Shown here: positions 23,170-34,467 of the stretch, one piece after another
Position numbering within the stretch: the first letter of the stretch is position 1
Layout: the number at the start of each line of letters is the position of its first letter
NCBI GenBank assembly: GCA_022702545.1
Contig: JAHRBC010000001.1
Location: 7,440,001 to 7,504,000 of the forward strand
Origin: Phycomyces nitens
Taxonomy: Eukaryota > Mucoromycota > Mucoromycetes > Mucorales > Phycomycetaceae
Direction of reading: 5' to 3'
DNA length: 64,000 bases
Program-made: the position numbers and the translations under genes
Notes under the pieces: model-generated
Seen by the model: the letters and a program-made list of their open reading frames with translations, nothing else
What the model was told of the DNA's origin: nothing
Database searches by the model: none

Positions 23170-24921
23170 ATGCTGGCCAATGAATTACCCTTTGAAATAC
23201 TTGCAAACATCGCCAGACTCTTGCCGGCAAGAGACATCTCCAGTGGCAGTCTGGTCTGCCAATCATGGTATCAGCCATTTTCTGACTCTCTCTGGCATAC
23301 CGTAAAGATTCAGAGCCGACCCAACCTTGAAGCCCTCTGCAACCACCTTTCTGGACCCAACAACCACAAGGTGGTGCGACAGCTTGAAATCGGCGCTCAG
23401 CTTCAACTAGAAGCCAAAGAACTAAACATCATGCTCCAATCCCTCCACTCTCTACACACTCTCGTTCTTGCTACCGGCAGTATATCAGCTTCTTGCTTCA
23501 AACAAGAAATGGCTTGGAGCAAATGGAGCTCTCTTCAGCGCCTCGACTTTTATGCATACAACAATGACCCAGAGCATGTTATCAGAATACTGAGCTGTCT
23601 GCCAGCACTCCGGCAACTGACCTATCTGACAAATCGAAGTGGAGAAGCATCCTTACACCTGTACGACATGGAACGTATACACTCGTATCTGCCCGGGCTC
23701 GAAAAATTAACCCTTTCTGCCAATCTTGCTCTTTTGGGCACAGATGATATCCAAACAATGTCTGGGCTTACCGTGAAGCCAGCCAGGAAGCTTAAGCATG
23801 TGAAATTCGCCTTTGGGTGTGTGGATCTTCGCTGGGCCTCCTACTGGGCCCTCAAGTATCCAAATCTTCGCATGCTAGAGTGGAACCCTTACCATGACTC
23901 GACACGCAACTATAGCTATGTCGACGAGGCTGCCGAAATGCTATGCTATATTCCAAGTTCCTTTAGTCATCTCGAGACAATTCGGCTATTGGAAGCCTCG
24001 CGAAATCGGCGTCTGCACCAGCCTTTTGTGGAGTTAATGTCTCGGTTCGGCCGTGGATTTCGACGCCTTGAGTACGACATTGCCTTTGATGATCAATATT
24101 ACGCCACCACTGATGGAATTAAAGAAGTCCTTCGAGACGGACTTTCTAATCGTGTGGAAACATTGGATATGCGCGTCTATTATCCAATACAGGGACCTAA
24201 CACATTGTTTCCCTTTGTCATGGGCGTGTGCCCGTCTCTTTTACATCTTAAATTACAAGCATTTGATATCGATTTCGCCATTGACGTGTTGCTGGACAAC
24301 TGTATGGCCCTCAGAACCCTTAATATCACCTGCCGCACTATTGCACTCTCCAAAAGTTCTTCTTTAATCACAACCACAAAAACACACTCCTTACAGTCCT
24401 TTAAATTCAATGAGGGCACCACCGAGCCTGCGGTATTCAATTACATTTCCAACCGCTGTCGACAGCTTACAGACATGCACCTTAATCGTGTCAAAGTTCT
24501 CGGAAAGATTTCGGATACCGCCGGAAGTCTGGCTATTGACATGTCCCATACCCATTTCCAACAACTTCAACTTGATCAGATTTCATATCTGTCGTCCCCA
24601 CTTGGCAGCGAATGCAAGAACAAGATGCATTTTATATCATTTACTCAGCAGATACTCTCTGAGCGAGAATGGTATCATTGGAACGGATACTGGTCTTGTC
24701 ATGAGATGAGTAATCCTCACAGAAGATTGCCAAATGATCAAGTAAAGTATGTGGAGGAGTATTATGGCTCATTTCCTAGCAGACGGACACCATCTCTGTG
24801 CCAGCACCGCCAACTGTATATAAATCCCTATGTGGCCAGTACTGCCTGGAAAGACGACCTGAATCGAGGATACATTGACGTTCATTGTGGCTCAATAGAT
24901 TCATTGGTATTGAAAAACTAG
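23170..24921 (+). CDS. F-box/LRR protein 2
   Basis: Intronless, 583 residues. The start is the ATG at 23170 (MLANELPFEIL); upstream codons in frame lack an ATG and lie next to the TATA box. The F-box is at residues about 5-48 (LPFEILANIARLLPARD, LVCQSWYQPFSDSLW). Leucine-rich segments follow, for example CLPALRQLTYL and CPSLLHLKLQAFDIDF. The C-terminus ends with the family module: YVEEYYGSF, then WKDDLNRGYIDVHCGSID. It is presumed to be a substrate receptor of an SCF ligase, by family. Tandem arrangement with gene 1 suggests local duplication, but the sequences have diverged widely. Confidence 0.9.
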   Translation: MLANELPFEILANIARLLPARDISSGSLVCQSWYQPFSDSLWHTVKIQSRPNLEALCNHLSGPNNHKVVRQLEIGAQLQLEAKELNIMLQSLHSLHTLVLATGSISASCFKQEMAWSKWSSLQRLDFYAYNNDPEHVIRILSCLPALRQLTYLTNRSGEASLHLYDMERIHSYLPGLEKLTLSANLALLGTDDIQTMSGLTVKPARKLKHVKFAFGCVDLRWASYWALKYPNLRMLEWNPYHDSTRNYSYVDEAAEMLCYIPSSFSHLETIRLLEASRNRRLHQPFVELMSRFGRGFRRLEYDIAFDDQYYATTDGIKEVLRDGLSNRVETLDMRVYYPIQGPNTLFPFVMGVCPSLLHLKLQAFDIDFAIDVLLDNCMALRTLNITCRTIALSKSSSLITTTKTHSLQSFKFNEGTTEPAVFNYISNRCRQLTDMHLNRVKVLGKISDTAGSLAIDMSHTHFQQLQLDQISYLSSPLGSECKNKMHFISFTQQILSEREWYHWNGYWSCHEMSNPHRRLPNDQVKYVEEYYGSFPSRRTPSLCQHRQLYINPYVASTAWKDDLNRGYIDVHCGSIDSLVLKN

Positions 24922-26729
24922 TCTTTGTGTTACTCTATGCAATATTATCTTATGCTATGCCATGTTATGCTATGCTATGCCATGTTATGTTATGTTATGT
25001 CAATAATCAATTTTATGCCCTTTTATAATATCTAATAAATAATACTAATATAATAATTAAATACTCGAATATCTCTCAACTGTCAAATTAACTTGTGGGC
25101 ACAAATAAATTGATCCCATTTCTCTCCACTAAAAAAATTCTGGTGATTTCCCTAAAGTAATCTTTAATAGCAATGTTCGTATCTTGTGTATTATTGATGT
25201 GTAAAATATAATGATTATTTGGGCACTTTCTGTTATCTGGAAAACAAACAAAAAAAATAAGAGGTGATAAGGCAAGATATCTGTATAATAACTTATCAAA
25301 ATCAACGGAAGTACCATGGGCATCTAGGTACACTTCTTTATCATATAATAAGATACCTGGACTATTTTTACTTATCTTTGTGGCCTTGTCTCTTTGTTGA
25401 ATGGAGTTTGATTAGCTTATCAACCAATACATGAAGAAAATTAAGTTTATCTGTTTTGTAAGGAGAGTTTCATACAAGATAAAGATCTCTTTAGGTATCT
25501 GTCTTTACATAAGCTTTAAAGACGATCCGAACATTTCGAAAGATTAAAAGCTGATAACTTGATACCGATATACCTTGTAAAAAGGTAAAGATAAATACAA
25601 TCCCAAAGGATAAATATTCTAAACTAGTCCCAGGATTAGTACTTGAATACCGGGCCCTCTTCTTTTTATATATATATATATATCATTTTCTTGTCTATAG
25701 CCATTCATTGGTCTATGTCTTTATCTAATCACCCCAAAGTTGGCTGTTCTATCCAAAACACCTCTCGTCCCACATTGTTTACTAAAATTAAAAACCACTG
25801 TTTTACACCAGAACCTTCTCTTGGCTCTTTTATGACCCAATAAAAGAAGAATCCACAAGTTTGGTGAATTGTTTACAAACGACTAATAATCTACAAGATA
25901 TCCCTATGTTTTGTATATTCAATATAAGGCCCCTTGAACATTTTATATTCCAAATGCTAGTCTTGAAAATATACTACAAAGTCATAACCCATCTTTATGG
26001 ATACCAAATTCAAGTATATTTACAAAAAGAAAGTTAAACCAGTGTGATCATGTCACTACAACGTGAGGTGGTCTGAGTCGCGTACTCAGACCCAAATACC
26101 CTAAAAATAACACATAAACTGCCCGACTATGTATGTCACAATGGAGTTATTTTTAATAAATATGCAAAGATGTTCAATGATGAATTATCAGATAAATCAA
26201 TCGTTAAATTACAATTGTTTTTTTTGTACATGTTAACCATTCTATATATTGTAATTGAACTATTTGGATATTATTGTACTAAGACATTCTTAAACAGTTG
26301 CTGGAACCCATATATCAAGATCAATAGTCGCTGCTTTCAACAAGACTTGGGTAGGTATATTTTGTACCATTAGTAATTGGTATATTTTATGAATATAGTT
26401 TTTGGTTATCAAGGTGCAAAACATGGTAGATATTTATATTGAGAGTATTATTAACCAGTAATTATATCTTCTTATTTAAAAAAAAACATAGATTCATGTG
26501 CTTTTTTAACTTTCTAAATATGTTTGTTACAAGTGAAAAGCAACGTCTATATCTTTATTGGTCAGACATCAAAGTGTGAGAGGGTTTTGTTGAAAGCCAA
26601 GCTATAAAGTGAAATATAGGTGTATACTACCCTAAACTTGAAAATAAAATTCAAAGTACACAAGAGTAGATATTAACATGAATAATTGTCTACTTCCTGT
26701 TCAAATACCATACTTTATTGAACTGTAAT
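24922..26729. other. AT-rich intergenic DNA
   Basis: No gene supported. Bases 24952-25003 are a degenerate tandem of TATGC/TATGT units. A perfect 9-bp stem with a 5-nt loop lies at 26070-26092 (GGTCTGAGT/ACTCAGACC). Confidence 0.5.
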
Positions 26730-27650
26730 GGCAGAGGATGCAGTAGTAGAGAGAGGAGTCCGATAAAAAATATCTTTTCAGGGGCACTTTTGATTACCCA
26801 GAATGACACCAGAAATAGCTTGATATATCTTCCAAGTATCTGCTAAAACTTTTGCATAAACTACAAGGACATACATGCTCTGATAGAAATATGGGTGCGT
26901 GGATGGCAATCCAAATACAGGCTCCTAGAAATCTTACCACGTTTTCAAATTGTTCCTGGAAAAAGAGTATACAGTGAGTGGAATAATTTACTGTAATGTT
27001 TTACACCAGATATTTCGAACAGTACGTGTGATATCCATACTCTAAAACTCTTTTTAATCTATAGCAAAAACTGCAGATATAAATTCTAGGCATCCAAGAA
27101 TGACATGTTTACTTACACATGGATCATAAAAGCCAGATCTAAGTAGATGTTCAAAAGTTAATTTAAGCGTGATTAGGGACAACCAATTGCCCTGTGGTAG
27201 CCCATGCTTTTATGGGATGTGATGAGAGAAAACCTCATTAACGTTGGCTCAGATGGCCTTATCAAAACAATAATTTTCTGAGAGAGATAATCAGTAACTA
27301 GAGAACCCAAATCTTTGGAGAACCTGTGAGAAACAGGCCGCAGTTTATTAGATTCAAAATTCTTGTTTCCTAGGCAGCTTATAGGAAAGAAAGTACCCTC
27401 AGAAGCATTGGTATACCTAATAAACTATGATGGAGTAAAAGGTCAATCAATCTATAAAGCTGCCAATCTGTCCCTGGAATAGTTTACCGAGGTGATTGTA
27501 AAATTAGATATTGAGTCTCGAGTAATGTAAAACCCCAAAGGGCTACAAAAGAATGATTGGTAAGCTTGAGTTTGTGTGGAATGTTTAGTAAAAGCTCTTT
27601 AGTAGCGTCTTTGTTGATTTGGTGTGTTAAATATCGTCATAGTAACTATT
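26730..27650 (-). mobile_element. LINE reverse-transcriptase relic
   Basis: The minus strand carries scattered fragments of a LINE-type reverse transcriptase in shifting frames. The clearest is HGLPQGNWLSLITLKLTFEHL near 27210-27150, which matches the conserved GLxQGDPLSPLLFNLxxEPLL box. Before it come LRPVSHRFSKDLGS and SLVTDYLSQKIIV (about 27340-27270). Many stops and frame changes show it is dead. A LINE of this kind would be needed to move SINEs such as the one at 3.7 kb, but no tail match between the two was found. Confidence 0.45.
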
Positions 27651-27969
27651 TCTATTTAATAACATATCTATGAAAAGAAGAACCAGTTCTTTGCTTAATT
27701 ACTACTTTAAATTTGGTAACAATTTCTCTTGGTTGATTTTATATATTAGCATCTACGCTACTAAAATGTCTGATGTCCATCGTCAGGAAACGATCTATTC
27801 AAGGGACAGAAGAACAGACAGAGAGATACAGGTCTATCTCTTTATTAAATATGCTGTTTTCTTGATCCTTTTATTGGTCAATACCCAATGGCATTTATAT
27901 ATTATTTAGCTCTAGCTAAGTTTGAGTTTGGAGGAGGAAAGACTAGTGATGCTCTAGTATAAACAGAAA

Positions 27970-28395
27970 CATATTTCTTTAAAACTACTCTTATTGCCGA
28001 TAATATGCTCACTGGTCTACATACCAGCTATCAAAATCACTGTAAGCCCCACGGCTGTATTCCACACAGTTTACAAGACTGCATAAAAAAAAGCAATCTC
28101 AACAGGTTTAATCTCGTCCACAGCCAATTTTTACATCTATTACCAGACTTATCAGATTCAGTCCTTTTATCTTTGTCTACTTTTGTTTGCCAGCTTCCCT
28201 TACACAGTTATTTTCATGATGCCAACAAATAACAGACTATTTGCTTTGGAGACAATTACTTCCCTTGAGTATTATGCAGCTACATCTCCACACAAGAAAG
28301 AGGCTTTGGCTCTTGTTAACAAATAGAACAAGGCACAGTTATTTAGAGCAACAACAGGTGTAACTGCCTTTTTATCAGACTTTTTAGTCAATTAT
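27970..28395 (+). pseudogene. Broken duplicate of the DUF1772 gene
   Basis: Aligns closely with 8730-9160 of the intact gene, starting at the equivalent of codon 9 or so. Lesions: a 23-nt deletion relative to 8760-8782, with a CTGGTCT repeat at the junction (28012-28018); TCA changed to TAA at 28084-28086; and Trp TGG changed to TAG at 28324-28326. The 3' end diverges after about 28385. No TATA box or start codon is kept. It is clearly non-functional as a protein gene. Confidence 0.92.
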
Positions 28396-28526
28396 ATGCC
28401 ATGGTTGTAAAAAAAGACACTGCCAAAAGTTTAATGATTAATCAGAATCAGCGAAAATGTTATTTTATTCTATGAATGGGAATGAGAAATATATATATAG
28501 AGACCACTTTCTAAAATATTTACAGT

Positions 28527-30693
28527 TTATGATCGCTTCTTTTTCTTTCCTTTTTGCTCTTCTTCTGCTGCTGCCTGGAACAAGTTTGGCTTTCCAAACT
28601 TATCCATCTGCTTGTTCTTAACCTTCTTCACCTTTCCACGGTCATAGTCCATATCATACATATCAGTCTTCTTCCGTTTTGACTTGACTGCCCTGAGTGC
28701 CTTCTTACGACCCTCCTCGGTCACAGTTGCACCAAGATCTTCGTCCCATCGACTGACATCCTCAAAGAACTGACTGTTTGATGAAGACACGATAAGTTCC
28801 TGTTTAACTGTGTCACTCTTTCCGATTGCATTCTCGCGCTCAATAAGAGCATCCAATTTTTCGCGTTTGGATTGCAAATTGTCGTTGTGCTGCACCACAA
28901 TGGCCTCTGTATTTTCCACCTTTGGCTTGGAAGCAGCAGCCTCGATAGCCTCTTTTAATTTCTGTTCCTCCTCATCCTCTTCTATTCCTTGTAATGGCTG
29001 TTCATTCTCTTCAACTACAGCCTCCTCAAGCTCTCCTTCACCAAATGCCTTTGTGGTTGATGTTGGCTCTTCAGTCTTGACTTCCCGAGACTGTGTTCTC
29101 TCAGCAGGGTGTGTGTAGAATAACATATACGCTTGCTGTGCAAACAGCCTTTTAGTACTCACCTGTTGGACCTACAGCACATATGAAAGAATTGATTTTT
29201 ATTAGTTTTCGCGCTATATATGCTCAAAAGGCTCCCAAATATTGTTCTTACCGACTCATTGTCCATACAGTACCAAATTCCATTTGAACTCTTGACATAC
29301 GAAACAAATTTCCCAGAAATTCTCGAAGGGCCTTCGTGAACAATAACTCCATAAAGATTGTATTTTGCCTTTACAGATCCACGTTCGCTCTCTGTCACAT
29401 TACGCTCTATATCCAAAGTATCTTGGAACTTTACTGCCTTGGGATTCTTTTTTCCCTCACTAGAATTTTCGAATCTGTCGAGATGGATTGCCAGCACGGA
29501 AGGTGTGCGATATACTGAGCGCTTTATCTGCCCAGTACACTCTTTATCACAGCTGAACCATTCAAAGTAAGTGTCTTTAAACCTCTTTATAAAAGAAAAT
29601 ATATACGTATATTCATACCTTGTACAATGTATTTTTGACGTTGTTTCCTTCATCATACGGGATAAACATCTGTCGACCGTGTTGTTTTGGCTAATGTCGA
29701 GATCAAAATAGAGAGTGGCATCATATTTGTTCTCTGTCTTGTTGCATTCTCCACATTTGATATTATTCTGTAAATATCCTCCAAACATCTGGTAGAGTGC
29801 AGTTGTTTCCTGTGTGCGCTGATCTGTTGAACTGAGATGATCGGTTCACATTAGATCAGACCATCTGTTTAGCGATATCTAATGAACTCACCCTTTCTCT
29901 AATAAAAAGAAACTCTGCATCTGTTCCATAAAGTAGTTCCAGATGGATGAAGCATCGTCAGATGTGCCCTTGTTCATCTCTATAATTAAAGAAGAAGAAA
30001 AGGATCTTTAATGATCCATCTTTCCACTATCCATTTGCTGCATCTTACTCTTTAGCTTTCCAATAAATTCACGACTAGAGACCAGATCATTTCCAGTTCC
30101 CAAGGATTGCCGAACAAGTTTTTCTATTGCACACACAAAACAATAGTCTTGCACAGTACCTGGGATTCACCAACCAGACATATCCAAATCAGATTTATTG
30201 ATTCAAGGATCATTCTAGACATTGGGTCTTTATATAACCACTTACAGTTGGCGCTGTGTCGTCTAGAAAGCAGGTAATTGGCAAGGATTGGTGTATATGT
30301 CAAGATCTGGAGGACAGAGTTGAGAGCAGAAACTTTTCCGAGATCGATCAAGCCAGATCCCACAGGTCGAATATCCTTCCAACCGAGTTCAAGGCTGTCT
30401 TTACTGAACAGGGCTTTTCCAGGCTGATCAAAGCCATTGGCATCAACACCCCCGACGACATTGTTTGCATTCTTTTGATCAGCATAAGAGAATTCTGCCT
30501 TGTGAACGACTCCTGTTGTCGAATTGACAGGAGCGTATTTGCGTTTAAACATCTCGAGTTTGTCGTCAACATAGCGTGATTTACGAAACTTGATGGCTCT
30601 GCTGAGAAGAGACTCTACATTATTTTTTTGGACGCCATTTGCGCCTTTGAGCAACTTTGAAGCCTTGTCCTGGTTTTTGGCTGTAGTTGCCAT
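28527..30693 (-). CDS. USP36/Ubp10-like protein lacking catalytic Cys and His
   Basis: Six exons: 30693-30246, 30159-30049, 29979-29892, 29831-29619, 29552-29252 and 29171-28527; 601 residues. The introns are 60-86 nt with GT-AG ends. The fold is that of ubiquitin-specific proteases: LNSVLQILTYTPILANYLLS, FGGYLQNNIKC, two CxxC pairs (CGEC, CTSC), SVLAIHLDRF, QQAYMLFY. The basic tail YDRGKVKKVKNKQ resembles the nucleolar USP36 tail. The active site is altered: the usual GNTCF reads GKVSA (Ser122 for Cys) and the usual SGHY reads SGKF (Lys368 for His); Asp384 is kept. The QEDAHEF box is also unrecognisable (near GTSDDASSIW). It is probably a pseudo-deubiquitinase that binds but does not cleave. 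It is transcribed divergently from the gene at 31,075. Confidence 0.88.
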
Positions 30694-31074
30694 GAAAACA
30701 ATAAAGAAGAAAAAAGCGTCTGGTACTCAAACATGTACAGAATAGAGAAGGAAAGAGATCAAACATCCTATTCAGCCACCGCTCAAGACTGCTTTTTTTA
30801 TAAAGTATATATATATATAATACGAGATACGGGCAATTGGAGGCTTTCGAGAGTTGCCAGAGTGTATAATGGTCTGGTGAATGACTGGGCTTGTTCAAGT
30901 GCCATTGTTCAATACAACATCTGCCTGTATGTATAGCCCAACTTTCTTGTTTCTGTACTGCGGTTAATGTGTACACTAAAGGCCTTTGGAAGAGCAAATG
31001 TATCAATGCAATCAATCAAATCAATCTCCGTTCGGGTTCCTCATTTACTTTCTCTTTTTCACAATACATTTAGC
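30694..31074. promoter_or_regulatory. Shared intergenic region of a head-to-head gene pair
   Basis: 381 nt separate the divergent ATGs of the USP-like gene (minus) and the acidic-protein gene (plus). A TATAAA-like stretch lies at 30799-30804. Whether the promoter is truly bidirectional is inferred only from spacing. Confidence 0.4.
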
Positions 31075-31569
31075 ATGTCAGAACAATCCAGACAGAGATG
31101 GAGTATCCAACGTGAAGGTATGTGTTATATATATATATATATATATATTAAGCATAAATAAATCAACTCTTGTTATATGGTAGCTTCTCCTGAAGTTGAG
31201 GATGACGATCCAATGATGGAAGACGATGACGATGACGAAAATAATGATTTTGAATCCTCGGTTCCTTTTAATTTCGCGCCCAAAAACAATGGCAATGAAA
31301 CTGATCATAAAGGCTACTATGGTGAATTTGGCAATCAAGGTCCAAATTCCTACCAAGATTCTTCATTTTCTTGGAATGATTTGAACACAAAACTGGACCC
31401 CCTCAACTTTGCAATGTCCAAGGGACTCAACAAGGACTTTTTTCATGGTAAAACAAAACAAACAAACAAAAAGACTATAATTATGCATGTTTTCTTCTTC
31501 TTTGTGGTCTCTTATACATGAACTATAGATTTTGGAGATGATTTTGATGACGAGGAAGATTTAAGCTGA
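31075..31569 (+). CDS. Small acidic disordered protein
   Basis: Three exons, 31075-31117, 31184-31447 and 31529-31569, give 115 residues. Both introns have GT-AG ends; the first contains a long TA repeat. The protein has a short basic start (SRQRWSIQRE), an acidic block (MMEDDDDDENND), a Gly/Asn/Tyr-rich middle, FSWNDLNTKLDPLNFAMSKG, and an acidic end (FGDDFDDEEDLS). No domain is recognised. Consistent splice phases across three exons make it a likely real gene. Confidence 0.7.
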
Positions 31570-32898
31570 ATATTTTATCCAACATATAAAAGCAAAATGA
31601 AGAATAAAATGGGCGTGTAAGAAAGAGCCAAGATTCGGTAGTGAATATCAGAGGGCCTTTAAGTCTACTTTTGAGTAAAAGCAATCCAAAATACTGGTAA
31701 TTTAAGGATTTGGGAAATGAGGATCATGAATACGCAGCTGATCGTAATTCCCTTTTACAGAAATGACCATATTGACCACTAGTATAATTAGTAATGATAA
31801 TATGAGCCTGTTGAGTAGCCATACTATTCTAAAATTATTTGTATCAAGATTTTTATTGTCGGTTTCTTTTTGGTATTACTTATATCCTTGGAAAGCAAGC
31901 CATTCAAACAATAATCCCTTTTGCTTTTACTAGAAAATATTACAGAGTGATAATATAAAGGATCAGTTCACCTGTCAAGTTTATTTCATAGGGGTTTACC
32001 AAATTATTTACAATAATTACAAATTAACTAATACCGAATGTAAATCCAGGTTAACGTGACTTGAATCCCCCCATGAAAAAATGGCGATACCTCCCTAAAA
32101 TATCCTCCTCTAAAAACAAGAATAAGTTCAGGACGCCCAATTATGATATGGGAATATTTACCTGGGTACATTGCATTAAAGGCAATTCAATGTGCGGCTA
32201 ACGTGATCTTGGGTATAGGGTGCCCAAAGATCCGATATACGCGTTGGGGCAAACAAGATGACTTGAATTTTGGGTGTTTGATGTTGCTCATTTTGGATTT
32301 TTGGGTTAGTAAATACAGAATAAATCAAGCACAAATATTATTGTTTAATATAGATCACTCGGGTGCTTGTAATAAAAATTCTTTCTACTGGATATTGTGT
32401 ATGGCTTGCTATTAACCAGGGCATTGATACCAGCTGTCAGTGTGTCCTTTACTTATAAATAATGTATATGGGCCGGTTATTCAATACATTTCAATGTTAA
32501 TAAATGCTCTTTATCTTGCCAAGATATTAGTCACAAGTACAGTCATTGTTTATTACTTGAAACTCTCAACTATACTAGAGAAACAAAACATGTAATATGT
32601 GTCTTGAACTATAAACAATTCCAATATTATTTATAAAGGGGGGTTTTTTTTAAAAAAAAAACAAAGTCGAAGCATTATAGACAATAGAGTTTTTGAACAT
32701 TTAAAATTTAAAGTAGACAGATTACATGTTCATAAAAGCATAGTTTATTGATTAAGATTCAAGACATAAATGGGATTTAAAGGAATGAAGATTGATTTAG
32801 AATACAAATAAAAACATATTGTAAGAGAATAGTAGAAAGGTAACTTATAAATATATATAGGCATAAATAACATATACTAGCATAATTTCTGATGTGAA
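31570..32898. other. AT-rich intergenic DNA
   Basis: No supported gene. A 90-codon frame at 32143-32415 has no domain. A T8A10 palindrome lies at 32644-32661. Confidence 0.5.
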
Positions 32899-34360
32899 TT
32901 ACGAGCTCTTCTTGGGGCAAGCAGACCTGTGTGTTTTCAAATTGTATTTTCTTACAAATTTTTTGTCACAATACTCACACTTGACATAGTTCATATTCGC
33001 ATGTCTTTTTATATGACGAGTTAAATCGCTCTTTCGTTTAAATGCGGCATTGCATTCATCGTGTGGACAGATAAAGTTTCGCTTTGACAGATGGGTGACG
33101 ATGTGAGACTTGAATCTGAACCAGCGGTAAAATACCTTGGTGCAGCCCTTGAAGTCACAGACAAACGGCAAGTTGAACATACGGGAGTCTTCTTTCTTTA
33201 TACTTTCGTCATAGTGGAGAAAATCGCCATTAGGAGAAATAGGAGTTGTAGTGTCGATGTTTTTATCAGAGGTAGGATTTTGTAGATCTTGAAAAGGAAC
33301 TGGAGTATCGTCCAGGTTTTCATTATACTGCAAGAAGTTGATGATGCTGCGATATGTTTTCTGGTCGATTTCCTTGTGCCTCTGGATAGGTGAAGAATGA
33401 CCGGATTTTAGCAGGATGAGGGTTTCTGAAAACTTAGTGGAACTATCCATATTTTCCTTGGTATCATTGGATGAATCAGCAGAGATATCCTTGATTAAGG
33501 CACGAGCTTGATCTTGATCGGCATTGTTAACCCTTTTAGCACCATGGTCATAATGATTTCCAGGAGATTCTTCTGTGATTGGTGCAACAGGACCAATAGA
33601 ACTTTCAGTAGCAATCACAGAGTTTTCAGAACAATTTGGAGAGGTTTCGGGATATATAGAATCCAGGAGACTCGTACGGTCTTTAAGAGCAAAAAAATCT
33701 AATTCTTTGTTAATTTCAGACTTTATAAAGGCATTACATCCTTTGTCTTCTTCAAAGCTATAAGGTTTTTCAAGGATTTCAGACACGGAAGAGTTTGTAG
33801 ACACGAGAGAGTTTGTAGACTTGGAAGAGTTTGTAGACTTGGAAGAGCTTGTAGATGCGCAAGAGTCTGTAGAATCCAAAGAGGGGCTAGAACCCCAAGA
33901 GGTGCTAGAATTTATATAATTGATTATTTATGAGCAATTTGCTTATTAAGCAGCATTTTTTATGATGAAAATACCTACGAGAATTGCAAATCTTGTCAGA
34001 TTCAGAACAGTTTTTAAAAATATGGTCCGGGAAGCACGAAATCAAATCGAAGTTAAGATCAGGTAAAGGATCATATTCAGTAGATAAACCAGGTTCAGGG
34101 GGAATACGTATCAAAAAATGAGACCAATCTATCAAATCGGCCAGAAGCTAAGTAAAGATAACTGTTAATTATATGATAAATGCATAGATATAAGATACAA
34201 GAAAAAAAACCAAAATCTTGACAACTGTATTTGAAGTCGATATCCAGAATAATACATACTTTTAAAAAATCAAGAAATGAATCGGAAAGGTGTTTAGGCT
34301 TAATATACTATAATGTCTTCAAATACTAGAGTACTTACGTTCGTTACTGCTTGAAGACAT
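32899..34360 (-). CDS. C2H2 zinc-finger transcription factor A
   Basis: The main exon is 33904-32899. It is joined through a 70-nt GT-AG intron to an exon ending at 33975 (…LPDLNFDLISCFPDHIFKNC…). A first exon MSSSSNE at 34360-34339 and a middle block HLSDSFLDFLK (34298-34260) look coding, but their phases do not fit together cleanly, so the 5' structure is uncertain. The N-terminal half is Ser/Thr-rich with a repeated KSTNS-type motif (about 33850-33780). Three zinc fingers lie at the C-terminus. The first two are classical C2H2; the third ends His-x3-Cys (THRSACP). It is a nuclear DNA-binding protein by family; targets are unknown. The same finger layout recurs in the genes at 39.1 and 42.4 kb. 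Confidence 0.8.
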
Positions 34361-34411
34361 TTTCATCCAGAACTATTTATTATCTTGTATTGGACTTTAT
34401 ATTGAATATTG

Positions 34412-34467
34412 TTTTATGGCTTGAAAATACATTTTTATGGCTTGAAAATACATTTTTATGGCTTGAA
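34412..34467. repeat. 21-bp tandem repeat, 2.7 copies
   Basis: The unit TTTTATGGCTTGAAAATACAT is repeated head to tail at 34412, 34433 and 34454 (partial). It lies just upstream of zinc-finger gene A, starting about 50 nt before its putative ATG. Confidence 0.85.

Noticed and set aside
24952..25003. CRISPR-like or functional repeat array
   Set aside because: It is a degenerate pentanucleotide tandem without spacers; CRISPR is not expected in a fungal nuclear genome.
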